In this document: positions 1 through 6,757 of the stretch, in pieces | How positions within the stretch are numbered: the first letter of the stretch is position 1 | How the letters are laid out: each line of letters opens with the position of its first letter | NCBI GenBank assembly: GCA_963605425.1 | Contig: CAVCUQ010000038.1 | Span: forward strand, 1-13,277 | Length of the DNA: 13,277 bases | From: JAEELC01 sp963605425 | GTDB lineage: Bacteria; Bacillota_I; Bacilli_A; Acholeplasmatales; Anaeroplasmataceae | Direction of reading: 5' to 3' | The notes under the pieces: model-generated | Told to the model about the DNA's origin: nothing | The model's input: only the letters and a program-made list of their open reading frames with translations | Databases searched by the model: none | Program-made: the position numbers and the translations under genes

Positions 1-468
1 TTTAAAGATAGTGATTTTGAGCGTTTTGCAAAAGATAATAGTGCTATTCTAGATAGAATTGTAGTGGAAATAATTGAAGAAGATTTTGGTCAAGATTCAA
101 TTATTGATAAAAAGATTAAATCTATCACTAATCTTAATGTTAACTATGCAATTGATGATTATGGTACAGGTTATAATAACTTAAGAATGTTACTTGAGTA
201 CACTCCTAAATTTATCAAATTAGAGGGTTCTCTTGTAAGAGGTATTGATAAAGATTTAAAGAAACTACAATTTACCAAAGCTATTGTAGACTTCTGTAAG
301 ACTAATAACATTTTAGTTATAGCCGAAAGTGTTGAAACTGTCCAGGAATTGCAATGTGTCAAAGACATTGGTTGTGATTATGTTCAAGGTTATTTGATTG
401 GTAAACCTTGTCTTGAAATAAAAGATATTTCAGATGAAGCTAAAGATTTGATTAAGAATTTAAAATAA
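1..468 (+). CDS. EAL-domain protein, C-terminal part (5' end outside window)
   Basis: This is the C-terminal 155 residues of an EAL domain, the cyclic-di-GMP phosphodiesterase family that hydrolyses c-di-GMP to pGpG. The frame is open to the left edge, so the GTG at 64 is an internal codon and the true start lies outside. Conserved blocks run in family order: VVVEIIEE (about visible residues 20-27), the loop-6 motif DDYGTGYNNL from residue 52, IKLEG, AESVET and YVQGYLIGKP. The EAL signature itself would lie upstream and cannot be checked. One departure is that the usual IK(I/L)D reads IKLE here, a conservative D-to-E change near the catalytic lysine. Whether the enzyme is active, or carries a GGDEF or sensor domain, is not visible. 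A strong terminator follows 24 bases after the stop. Confidence 0.9.
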   Translation, partial: FKDSDFERFAKDNSAILDRIVVEIIEEDFGQDSIIDKKIKSITNLNVNYAIDDYGTGYNNLRMLLEYTPKFIKLEGSLVRGIDKDLKKLQFTKAIVDFCKTNNILVIAESVETVQELQCVKDIGCDYVQGYLIGKPCLEIKDISDEAKDLIKNLK

Positions 469-492
469 TTTTACTACTCAATATTATTTATG

Positions 493-528
493 GATTGATG
501 TCTATCTTATAGATGTCAATCTTTTTTT
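493..528 (+). terminator. Rho-independent terminator after the EAL gene
   Basis: A 13-bp stem pairs 493-505 with 509-521, with two G-U wobbles in the middle and a 3-base loop CTT. A run of seven T (522-528) follows directly. It sits just after the stop codon of the EAL gene and should end that transcript before the oppositely oriented ABC operon. Confidence 0.9.
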
Positions 529-556
529 AATTCTTTTTAATATATTTTGAAACGTT

Positions 557-587
557 TAAAAAGAACCCACCATTAAGGCAGGTCCTC
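557..587 (-). terminator. Rho-independent terminator of the ABC transporter operon
   Basis: Read on the minus strand, a 10-bp stem (577-586 pairing with 562-571, three G-U pairs) closes a 5-base loop and is followed by a T run over 562-558. It begins 4 bases beyond the permease stop. It faces the EAL terminator, so the two convergent units each have their own stop signal. Confidence 0.85.
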
Positions 588-590
588 TAA

Positions 591-1319
591 TTATAATTCC
601 TTCTTCTTACTTAAGAAGTAACCACACACACCAAATATGATAGTATAAATAATGCTAGCGGCTATAATATTGACAAAATATGACTCGTTAGCTACAGCTT
701 CAAACATATTAGTCAACTCAAAAGCTGCAATTGAAAACTTAGTATCAGGCCATTTTTGTTTAATTGGCATATCAACTAAAACTAAGATTAAACTTAAAAC
801 AATAGGGATTATAATATTAAAAGTCATTGTAGCTGGAAGTCTATTAAATAATAAAGCTATAGTAGTGCAAAAAGATGCAAGTGCAACTGTTACAAATGCT
901 CTCTTTAATAAAATGAATCCTAAATCTTTAATTTGTGTAGTATTACTATTAAAGAATATTAAACCTAAGATATAACCTAAGAAGGTAGCTAAAACAAAGA
1001 AAACTAATGAGGCTAATATAATAACAACATATTTAACAAATGATACTTTAACTTTACTAAATCCTTTAGCATAGATATTCTTTAAAGCACCTGATTCATC
1101 ATCTTCTGTTGCAAATATAGAACAAAATACAGCCATAATAATATAGAATAACATTGAAGGGCATGACATAAGTGCTAGTTCATCTTTAGAATGTGATTCT
1201 TTAACCATTTTGAGGATTATGCATTGTAACAAGGCATATACTAAGCAAATAATAAGACAAGTATAGAAACTTCTTGAATGAAGTAACTTTCTAAATTCAA
1301 ATTTAAATAGTTTTTTCAT
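591..1319 (-). CDS. ABC-2 type transporter permease (BcrB/LanE-like)
   Basis: A 242-residue integral membrane protein and the membrane partner of the ATPase encoded just upstream. Six hydrophobic segments can be seen at about residues 17-37, 53-70, 96-123, 136-157, 163-184 and 214-236, with a basic N-terminus and a KKKEL tail. The segment after the second helix (DDESGALKNIYAKGFSKVK) resembles the 'G-x-hK-N-hh-x-x-G-hSR' region common in ABC-2 permeases that accompany BcrA/LanF ATPases. The start codon overlaps the ATPase stop by one base (TAATG). A GAAAGGA ribosome site at 1330-1336 lies inside the ATPase gene, so translation is probably coupled. The substrate is not visible. Export of, or immunity to, a peptide antibiotic is inferred from the ATPase type. 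Only one permease gene follows the ATPase, whereas lantibiotic LanFEG systems carry two. Confidence 0.85.
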   Translation of the reverse strand: MKKLFKFEFRKLLHSRSFYTCLIICLVYALLQCIILKMVKESHSKDELALMSCPSMLFYIIMAVFCSIFATEDDESGALKNIYAKGFSKVKVSFVKYVVIILASLVFFVLATFLGYILGLIFFNSNTTQIKDLGFILLKRAFVTVALASFCTTIALLFNRLPATMTFNIIIPIVLSLILVLVDMPIKQKWPDTKFSIAAFELTNMFEAVANESYFVNIIAASIIYTIIFGVCGYFLSKKKEL

Positions 1320-2212
1320 TAGTGTCCCATCCTTTCAATAAAGTAATCTTCAAGGTCTGCACTCTTTTGCGAAACCTCACTTACTAATATATCATTAGTA
1401 ACAAGTAATTTATTGATAATAGCTGCTTCATTTAAAAATGAATAAAGGTAAATACTATTATTTTTAATCTCATAATCAGTTAAGTATCCATTCTTACTTA
1501 ATAGTGCCTCTGCTTTATCAATATCAGATACTGTAAATTTAAGCGAATGTCTGCAGTTTTCTTCAAGTTCAGTTGAATCGATTTCTTCTAAAAGTACACC
1601 TTGATCAATAATACCATAGCGAGTAGTAATTTTACTTAATTCATCAAGAATATGAGATGAAATCAAAATTGTTACTCCTTTTTCTTTATTTAATTTAACA
1701 ATAGTATCACGGATTTCCTTAATGCCTTCAGGGTCTAGTCCATTAATAGGTTCATCTAAAACTAAAACCTCAGGATCTCCTAAAAGAGCAATTGCAATAC
1801 CTAAACGTTGTTTCATACCTAAAGAAAATTTACCAGCCTTCTTCTTACCGGTATCTTTAAGTCCAACAAATTCTAGTAATTCTTTAATCTTACTATCATC
1901 TCCACCTGCTAGAATAGAGAATCTCTTCATATTTTCATAGGCAGTACAATTTTTATAAATACCAGGAGCTTCAATTAAAGATCCTATCTTACTTCTACCT
2001 TCGTTTAAATTAGTACTTCCAAATAATTCAATGCTTCCTGAATTAGATTTAAGAAGACCTAATATCATCTTCATCGCAGTTGTCTTACCAGCACCATTCT
2101 TACCAATAAAACCATAAATGTCACCTTTTCTAATATGCATAGAGACTTTATTTACAACTGTTTTTGTTCTAAATTTTTTGACTATTTCTTTAGTTTCAAT
2201 TACGTATTCCAC
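1319..2212 (-). CDS. ABC transporter ATP-binding protein (BcrA/LanF-like)
   Basis: A 297-residue cytoplasmic ATPase that would drive the permease encoded next to it. All nucleotide-binding motifs are present: Walker A GKNGAGKTT (37-45), signature LGMKQR (131-136), Walker B VLVLDEP (149-155), D-loop NGLDP (157-161) and the switch histidine H187 in SSHILDE. The Q-loop position holds glutamate (IEAP, E81). This 'E-loop' is typical of lantibiotic-immunity (LanF) and bacitracin-export (BcrA) ATPases and supports a self-protection role. The C-terminal third (about 210-297) matches the accessory region of that family, ending in a DLEDYFIE stretch as in many members. The start is GTG at 2212, chosen because AAGGAG lies 8 bases upstream (2221-2226). 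No two-component system or precursor-peptide gene is visible nearby, so this is not an obvious bacteriocin cluster. Confidence 0.9.
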   Translation of the reverse strand: MEYVIETKEIVKKFRTKTVVNKVSMHIRKGDIYGFIGKNGAGKTTAMKMILGLLKSNSGSIELFGSTNLNEGRSKIGSLIEAPGIYKNCTAYENMKRFSILAGGDDSKIKELLEFVGLKDTGKKKAGKFSLGMKQRLGIAIALLGDPEVLVLDEPINGLDPEGIKEIRDTIVKLNKEKGVTILISSHILDELSKITTRYGIIDQGVLLEEIDSTELEENCRHSLKFTVSDIDKAEALLSKNGYLTDYEIKNNSIYLYSFLNEAAIINKLLVTNDILVSEVSQKSADLEDYFIERMGH

Positions 2213-2243
2213 TTGTATTTCTCCTTATATAATTTTATTTAAT

Positions 2244-2272
2244 TTTATAATATAAGCCGAAAATAATCAACA
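2244..2272 (-). promoter_or_regulatory. Candidate promoter of the ABC transporter operon
   Basis: On the minus strand, TATAAA (2249-2244) is preceded at 17 bases by TGTTGA (2272-2267), or at 15 bases by TTGATT. It lies 31 bases upstream of the GTG start, between the Fic gene and the ATPase gene. No clear terminator was seen after the Fic stop at 2322, so some readthrough from fic is possible. The -35 match is weak and the region is very AT-rich, so chance matches are likely. Confidence 0.35.
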
Positions 2273-2321
2273 CATTTATATAATCTGTAAAATATTTATT
2301 GCTAAATAATGTTTCTTAATA

Positions 2322-3305
2322 TTAACTTTTGATATATTTTTGATTTTTACTATTTGGTTTATCAGGTAAGGTCATTTTAATTAAGCCATTCTCTAAAGCT
2401 GGATTTAAATAAGTAGATCTTAAAGTTTCTTTAGATTTAATACCTAACCTTTTCATGATCTCGTTTGCAGATAAACTAATATCATCATCCATTATATCTA
2501 GTAAACGATTTACGCCCTCAGAAATATTTCTTGTTTCTTTACTTACACTATTTAATACTTCTTCTAATGTTTCATCTATCATCTTTAACATAAATTCAAC
2601 AAACAAATTAGAATCACCTACTTTATTACAAATATCAATAGACTTGTAATAATCTGATTGATATTTTTTTATTTGAGATTCAATTGGAACATATTCAAAT
2701 AATGGATTCCAACTAGTAAGTAAAACATTTTGCCACAATCTAACTGTTCTACCATTCCCGTCTCCAAACGGATGAATATAAACAAATTCATAGTGGAATA
2801 TACATGATTTAATTAAAATAGGAGTTTCTTTATCATTGTTTAACCAGTCAAATAAATCTGACATAAGCTTTGGAACTAATTCACTTGGTGGAGCCATAAA
2901 TATTAAGTTTTCTCCGTCAAATACTCCCTCACCATGATTTCGATACTTACCAGGCCTATCATCTATTAAATAAGTTAATATTTTATGAGCCTTTAATAAA
3001 TCCGATTCACTAAATGCATTAAATTCTTTTATTTTGTTATATGCCTCATATGCATTCTTTACTTCTTGTATTTCTTTAGCAGGACCCATAACTAAATTTC
3101 CTGCAATTACATCTTTAACTTGATTCAAAGTTAAAGAATTAGCTTCAATAACTAGGGATGAATGAATAGACTTGATTTTATTATTCCGTCTTAATATAGG
3201 CATTCTAGCGAGTGATTTAAAAGTAGTAATTTTTCCTATTTTTTCAGTTATAGCCATTGAATAATTAAGCATTTTATTAGTAATGGAAAATGGTGGTTTA
3301 TACAT
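2322..3305 (-). CDS. Fic-domain protein (probable AMP transferase), class II-like
   Basis: A 327-residue Fic-family protein. Fic enzymes transfer AMP (sometimes other phosphate-containing groups) to hydroxyl side chains of target proteins. The catalytic motif HPFGDGNGRTVR is complete at 178-189. An N-terminal inhibitory-helix motif, SLVIEAN (S50 to N56), resembles (S/T)xxxE(G/N), placing it among Fic proteins that inhibit themselves through an N-terminal helix; here alanine sits where G or N is usual. The flap region (YRNHGEGVFD to MAPPSELV) precedes the active site. The C-terminal 60 residues look like a winged-helix domain (SANEIMKRLGIKSKETLR). I chose ATG at 3305 over one 60 bases upstream because GAAAGGATG sits at the right distance, a good promoter lies between the two starts, and relatives commonly begin MYKPP. 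No separate antitoxin gene is adjacent. The target is unknown. Confidence 0.9.
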   Translation of the reverse strand: MYKPPFSITNKMLNYSMAITEKIGKITTFKSLARMPILRRNNKIKSIHSSLVIEANSLTLNQVKDVIAGNLVMGPAKEIQEVKNAYEAYNKIKEFNAFSESDLLKAHKILTYLIDDRPGKYRNHGEGVFDGENLIFMAPPSELVPKLMSDLFDWLNNDKETPILIKSCIFHYEFVYIHPFGDGNGRTVRLWQNVLLTSWNPLFEYVPIESQIKKYQSDYYKSIDICNKVGDSNLFVEFMLKMIDETLEEVLNSVSKETRNISEGVNRLLDIMDDDISLSANEIMKRLGIKSKETLRSTYLNPALENGLIKMTLPDKPNSKNQKYIKS

Positions 3306-3333
3306 AAAAATCATCCTTTCTTTAATTAAATTA

Positions 3334-3362
3334 ATTTTAACACAAAGGATAAACATAAACAA
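3334..3362 (-). promoter_or_regulatory. Promoter of the Fic gene
   Basis: On the minus strand, TTGTTT (3362-3357) and TAAAAT (3339-3334) are separated by 17 bases, and the -10 is extended by TGT. Transcription would start near 3327, 22 bases before the chosen ATG at 3305 and downstream of the alternative start at 3365. This makes the longer reading frame unlikely. The GAAAGGATG ribosome site lies between. Confidence 0.55.
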
Positions 3363-3415
3363 CATCTTGCTTAAATCTTACTTAATATGTTGCTTAAAAT
3401 AAATATACTCCATAT

Positions 3416-3443
3416 AAAAAAAGGCCTTATAATAAAGCCTTTT
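3416..3443 (-). terminator. Rho-independent terminator of ppk-ppx
   Basis: On the minus strand, an 11-bp stem (3443-3433 with 3429-3419, one G-U pair) with a 3-base loop runs into seven T (3422-3416). The 5' arm starts inside the ppx stop codon (3444-3442), so termination is packed directly against the end of translation. Its near-symmetric A and T flanks could also let it work weakly on the plus strand. Confidence 0.9.
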
Positions 3444-4329
3444 ATAATACATCTAGATTATTTTGAACTAAAATATCAATAATTGCGTCATTCAATCCTA
3501 CAAGAGGAACGATAATATATTTTGAATGTAAATGATGAGAAGCATCTAAATATATCTTACCTGCCGGTATGATTACATCAGCTCTATCAGGTTTAATCTT
3601 ATATTTTTCAATACGTTCATTAACATTTAAAGCCTGTAAATCATGGTAAATAGCTTCTAAGTTATCAACTTTAATATAAGGTTTCTTATTAGTTTTATAA
3701 TCGATCTTATAATATCTATTAATATTACCACCAGTACCAATTATATTAAGTTTACCAAATCTTGCATAATAATCATCAAGTTTAGCATAGAATTCTTTCC
3801 ATGTTTTCTTCTTATCTTGTTTAGATAAGATTCTAATAGTACCAAGAGGATAAGAATTAGAATCTATAATCTTACCTTGGGAAAATAAAGATACTTCAGT
3901 TGAACCACCACCTACATCAATAAAGACATAGTTACCATCTAATTTATAGTCAGATGCAATTAAAGAAATGGTATTAGCTTCAGAAACACCGGTAATTACT
4001 TCAATATCAAAACCTGATTTATCTTTAATCTCTTTAATAACAGTCTCTGAGTTAGTAGCTTCTCTCATTGCACTAGTCGCATAACATTTATATTCTTTAA
4101 CATTATATATTTCAAATAATGTCTTAAATACATTAAAGATTTGACATAAACTTTCAATCTTTTTCTCAGTTATAAAACCATAATTAAAGACATCAACACC
4201 AAGTCTAATTGGGATTCTAAGTTCCTGGACAGTATTCTTGATTAATTTCTTATCTTTATTAAAATATACTTGTTTAATAAGCATTTTAATAGCGTTAGTA
4301 CCAATATCAATACTTGCGTAATTTTCCAT
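3442..4329 (-). CDS. ppx: Ppx/GppA-family exopolyphosphatase (short form)
   Basis: A 295-residue cytoplasmic phosphatase of the ASKHA (actin/Hsp70-like) fold, expected to remove terminal phosphate from polyphosphate and possibly to hydrolyse pppGpp. Visible motifs are the N-terminal phosphate loop SIDIGTNAIKMLI (about 6-18), the ATSAMREATN block (84-93), the catalytic-type glutamate E117 in GVSEAN, the second phosphate loop DVGGGSTEV (138-146), and later GTGGNINR and IPAGKIYLDA. At about 300 residues it has only the two core domains and lacks the C-terminal HD-like half of E. coli Ppx and GppA (about 500 residues), as in short actinobacterial and Firmicute members. It starts 2 bases after the ppk stop, with AAGGAG (4338-4343) 8 bases upstream inside ppk, so the pair is co-translated. 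Polyphosphatase is favoured over pppGppase because of the ppk partner. Confidence 0.9.
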   Translation of the reverse strand: MENYASIDIGTNAIKMLIKQVYFNKDKKLIKNTVQELRIPIRLGVDVFNYGFITEKKIESLCQIFNVFKTLFEIYNVKEYKCYATSAMREATNSETVIKEIKDKSGFDIEVITGVSEANTISLIASDYKLDGNYVFIDVGGGSTEVSLFSQGKIIDSNSYPLGTIRILSKQDKKKTWKEFYAKLDDYYARFGKLNIIGTGGNINRYYKIDYKTNKKPYIKVDNLEAIYHDLQALNVNERIEKYKIKPDRADVIIPAGKIYLDASHHLHSKYIIVPLVGLNDAIIDILVQNNLDVL

Positions 4330-4331
4330 TT

Positions 4332-6362
4332 CTAATTCTCCTTATTAAAATGTTTAAATAGTTCTTCTTGACTTCTTACCTTTTCCTTATCGTTACGATA
4401 TGGCATAAAGGACTCGTTATTTACAACAAAGGAATGAGTATTATCTTCAAATCCTAAATTGAAGATATAATCTATTTCACTCTTTATATCATCATCTAAA
4501 ATAGGAGTCATAACTTCAACTCTGTTATATAAATTTCTATCCATTAAATCACTAGATCCTATATAGTATTTAGGATTTCCTCCATTTTCAAAGATAAAGA
4601 TACGATTATGTTCAAGATATTTATCTATTAAAGCATGAATTTCAATATTCTTCTTTAATGTCTTAGTGTTTAACAATATAGAACAATTAGTTCTAACAAG
4701 AAGTTTAATTTTAACGTTGTTATTCGCTGCCTCATACAACAATTTAATTATTTCTTTTTCAGTTAAATGATTAACCTTAATTCTAATTTCTGCCTTAAGA
4801 CCATTATTTGCGTTCTTAATCTCATTTTTAATTAATCTCTTTAGTGGCAAAAACATATGGTTTGGTGAAACTAGTAAATTCTTAAATACTTGATGTTTAT
4901 ATGGAGTTTCAAGATATTCAAATAATTGTCCTACTTCATTAACAATTGCGACACGAGATGTAATAAGTACATTATCTGTATAAGTTTTAGCATTTCCTTC
5001 ATGGAAATTACCAGTTGATACTACAGCTAAATTCTTACCTGTTTTAAGCTTTATATACATTACTTTACCATGAACCTTAAATCCTTCTTTACAATCTAGA
5101 ATTTGTGCACCTGCATCTTGAAGTTTCTTACTTATTGATACATTGCTAGATTCATTGAATCTGGCTAGAAGTTCAACTAAGCAAGTAACCTTTTTACCAT
5201 TTAAAGATGCATTAACTAAGTTAGATACAACAAGCGAATCTTTAGCTGCACGGTATATTGTTGATTTGATTTGAGTTACATTTTTAGAAATAGATATTTC
5301 TTGAAGAAATTTAATAAATAAATCATAAGACTGATATGGGACTGAAATTAAAATATCCTTCTTTAAAGCTTTATCAATTAAACTTTCATCATTAACTAGT
5401 GTTTTAGGAGCCCATTTAGGATATTCTAAGTTTTTATTAAATTTAGGGAAAGCCATTAAATCCTTATTATTATGATATCTTGATGAATAAGAAATGAATT
5501 CATTTTCTTTTACACCAAGCTTCTTAAGTAAAAGAGTCTCTATTTGCTTAGGCATACCTGTTTCAAGAATAATTCTAACAGGTAATCCTTTCTTTCTATC
5601 CTTTACAGCTTGAAGGATATTCTTTAGGATACCTTCATCAGGATCAGATTCAATCTCAAGTTCTGCATCTCTAGAGAATTTAAAACTATAGGCATTATAT
5701 ATGTCGTATCCTAATGGTTTAAAGATAATATCTAAATTAAGTCTTATAACATCATCCACATAGATTACATTGTGATTTGATTCATCATTTTCTAAAGTAA
5801 TAAATCTCTTTTCTCCTTTAAAAGGAATCGGAACAATAGCGTAATCACAAGTTTCTAAATTCCGACTTGATTTAAGTTCTACAATTAAATAGATAGATTC
5901 ATCGTTAATAAATGATAGATTAGATTTCTTAGTTATAATAATAGGACTAATTGAACCAACAATATTCTTAATAAAGTAATCTCTAAGTAATGTTTTTTCA
6001 CTACTAGTGATAGTTTTACTATCAAGCAAATTAATATGTTCTTTTCTTAGTTCTTCAAATACATCATCTAATGCTTTAGAATATTCCTTGCTATAATCTT
6101 CATATAAAGCAAGTACTTTATTGTATACTTCTTTTTTACTCTTAGAAATATCAAGATTAGATTCACTTAAGCCTTTTAGAGCAGCTACTCTAACTTTGAA
6201 GAATTCATCTAAATTTGATGAATAAATACCTAAAAAGTTAAGTCTATCATAAAGTGGTACATCGCTTCTTTCAGCTTCCTTTAATATTCTATAATTGAAA
6301 TACATCCAAGATATATCTCTATCTATATAATTTTCTTTAGTTAATTTGATTTCATTTTTCAT
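4332..6362 (-). CDS. ppk1: Polyphosphate kinase 1
   Basis: A 676-residue PPK1, which reversibly polymerises the gamma-phosphate of ATP into polyphosphate. Length and order match the four-domain family: an N-terminal helical domain (RDISWMYFNYRILKEA, 15-30; SSNLDEFFKVRVA, 48-60), a head domain to about 310, and two phospholipase-D-like C-terminal domains. H431 in KVHGKV aligns with the histidine that is autophosphorylated in E. coli (H435). H585 in LEHNRI matches the conserved LEHxRI histidine, and GSSDLMDRNLYNRVEV (602-617) matches the family's SADWMxRNLxxRVEV. The position matching E. coli H454, before STGNF, reads valine, and LVRTNC replaces the usual LVRGxC. The ATG follows AGAGAGG and a promoter with a perfect TATAAT. 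The stop is TAG, the only one in the window. It is co-transcribed with ppx. Confidence 0.95.
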   Translation of the reverse strand: MKNEIKLTKENYIDRDISWMYFNYRILKEAERSDVPLYDRLNFLGIYSSNLDEFFKVRVAALKGLSESNLDISKSKKEVYNKVLALYEDYSKEYSKALDDVFEELRKEHINLLDSKTITSSEKTLLRDYFIKNIVGSISPIIITKKSNLSFINDESIYLIVELKSSRNLETCDYAIVPIPFKGEKRFITLENDESNHNVIYVDDVIRLNLDIIFKPLGYDIYNAYSFKFSRDAELEIESDPDEGILKNILQAVKDRKKGLPVRIILETGMPKQIETLLLKKLGVKENEFISYSSRYHNNKDLMAFPKFNKNLEYPKWAPKTLVNDESLIDKALKKDILISVPYQSYDLFIKFLQEISISKNVTQIKSTIYRAAKDSLVVSNLVNASLNGKKVTCLVELLARFNESSNVSISKKLQDAGAQILDCKEGFKVHGKVMYIKLKTGKNLAVVSTGNFHEGNAKTYTDNVLITSRVAIVNEVGQLFEYLETPYKHQVFKNLLVSPNHMFLPLKRLIKNEIKNANNGLKAEIRIKVNHLTEKEIIKLLYEAANNNVKIKLLVRTNCSILLNTKTLKKNIEIHALIDKYLEHNRIFIFENGGNPKYYIGSSDLMDRNLYNRVEVMTPILDDDIKSEIDYIFNLGFEDNTHSFVVNNESFMPYRNDKEKVRSQEELFKHFNKEN

Positions 6363-6382
6363 ATATAAGCCTCTCTACCTAT

Positions 6383-6412
6383 ATTATATTCTATCAAACA
6401 ACTATTTGAAAA
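6383..6412 (-). promoter_or_regulatory. Promoter of the ppk-ppx operon
   Basis: On the minus strand, a consensus TATAAT (6388-6383) is preceded at 18 bases by TTTTCA (6412-6407), four of six matches to TTGACA. The predicted start of RNA near 6376 gives a leader of about 14 bases that contains the AGAGAGG ribosome site before ATG at 6362. I saw no PHO-box-like direct repeats. Confidence 0.55.
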
Positions 6413-6478
6413 TACATATTTAAATTATTATTTACAATTTGTTTACATTATGAGTTTTAATCCCATCATTAGCATATT

Positions 6479-6712
6479 GTGCTTGCAAAATATAATAATA
6501 AAATAGATGAAATGATAAAGAATGAATTTAAATGCTGGAAAAAAGTAATGAAAGATTGTCTTCAAGAAGTTTACGGTAATGAGGCTATTGATAATGATAG
6601 TGAATATATGATGATCTTAATATCTGGTATCTTCATATGTAAATATAACGATGTATTATCAGGTAATATTTATTCTAATATACTCTCTAGTTCAAAATTA
6701 TTTACTAAATAA
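6479..6712 (+). CDS. Small hypothetical protein, possible TetR C-terminal remnant
   Basis: A 77-residue reading frame with an uncertain start: GTG at 6479 has no clear ribosome site, a TAG lies three codons upstream in frame, and internal ATGs at 6512 and 6548 are no better. The protein is a helix-rich segment (LAKYNNKIDEMIKNEF, then IDNDSEYMMILISGIF). Its rhythm recalls the ligand-binding half of TetR-family regulators, where a helix ending in G is followed by 'D.e..a..l..li.Gl'. That is a weak pattern match, not a firm identification. No room remains upstream for the DNA-binding domain: only about 116 bases separate it from ppk and no frame there encodes a helix-turn-helix. It could be a decayed regulator or a chance frame. 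A weak promoter-like pair (TTGAAA 6406-6411, TATTTA 6429-6434) lies upstream, and a strong terminator follows the stop at once. Confidence 0.4.
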   Translation: MLAKYNNKIDEMIKNEFKCWKKVMKDCLQEVYGNEAIDNDSEYMMILISGIFICKYNDVLSGNIYSNILSSSKLFTK

Positions 6713-6757
6713 CTTAAAAATAGAACTAACTCTTTACATAAGTTAGTTCTTCTTTTT
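6713..6757. terminator. Bidirectional terminator between the small ORF and jetD
   Basis: A perfect 10-bp stem pairs AGAACTAACT (6722-6731) with AGTTAGTTCT (6741-6750) across a 9-base loop. On the plus strand it is followed by TCTTTTT (6751-6757). On the minus strand it is followed by ATTTTTAAG (6721-6713). It can end both the small ORF transcript and the jetABCD transcript. The plus-strand T run reaches into the jetD stop codon. Confidence 0.9.

Noticed and set aside
171..368. Minus-strand frame of 65 codons opposite the EAL gene
   Set aside because: The plus strand holds all the conserved EAL motifs, so the minus frame is a shadow.
652..975. Plus-strand frame of 107 codons opposite the permease gene
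   Set aside because: It is antisense to a permease with clear membrane helices, has no ribosome site, and encodes no recognisable protein.
1722..1940. Plus-strand frame of 72 codons opposite the ABC ATPase
   Set aside because: It lies opposite the conserved signature and Walker B region of the ATPase and is explained by codon bias on the other strand.
2455..2649. Plus-strand frame of 64 codons opposite the Fic gene
   Set aside because: Antisense shadow with no start signal or family pattern.
3306..3365. Upstream extension of the Fic protein by 20 residues
   Set aside because: The fic promoter lies downstream of that start, the added residues have no family match, and the ATG at 3305 has a proper ribosome site.
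2322..6362. ppk, ppx and fic as accessory parts of the Wadjet system
   Set aside because: They are separated from jetABCD by a strong terminator and have their own promoters. ppk-ppx is a common housekeeping pair and there is no known functional link.
6363..6478. A riboswitch or small RNA between ppk and the small ORF
   Set aside because: Only AT-rich promoter-like sequence was seen, with no stable stem or conserved motif.
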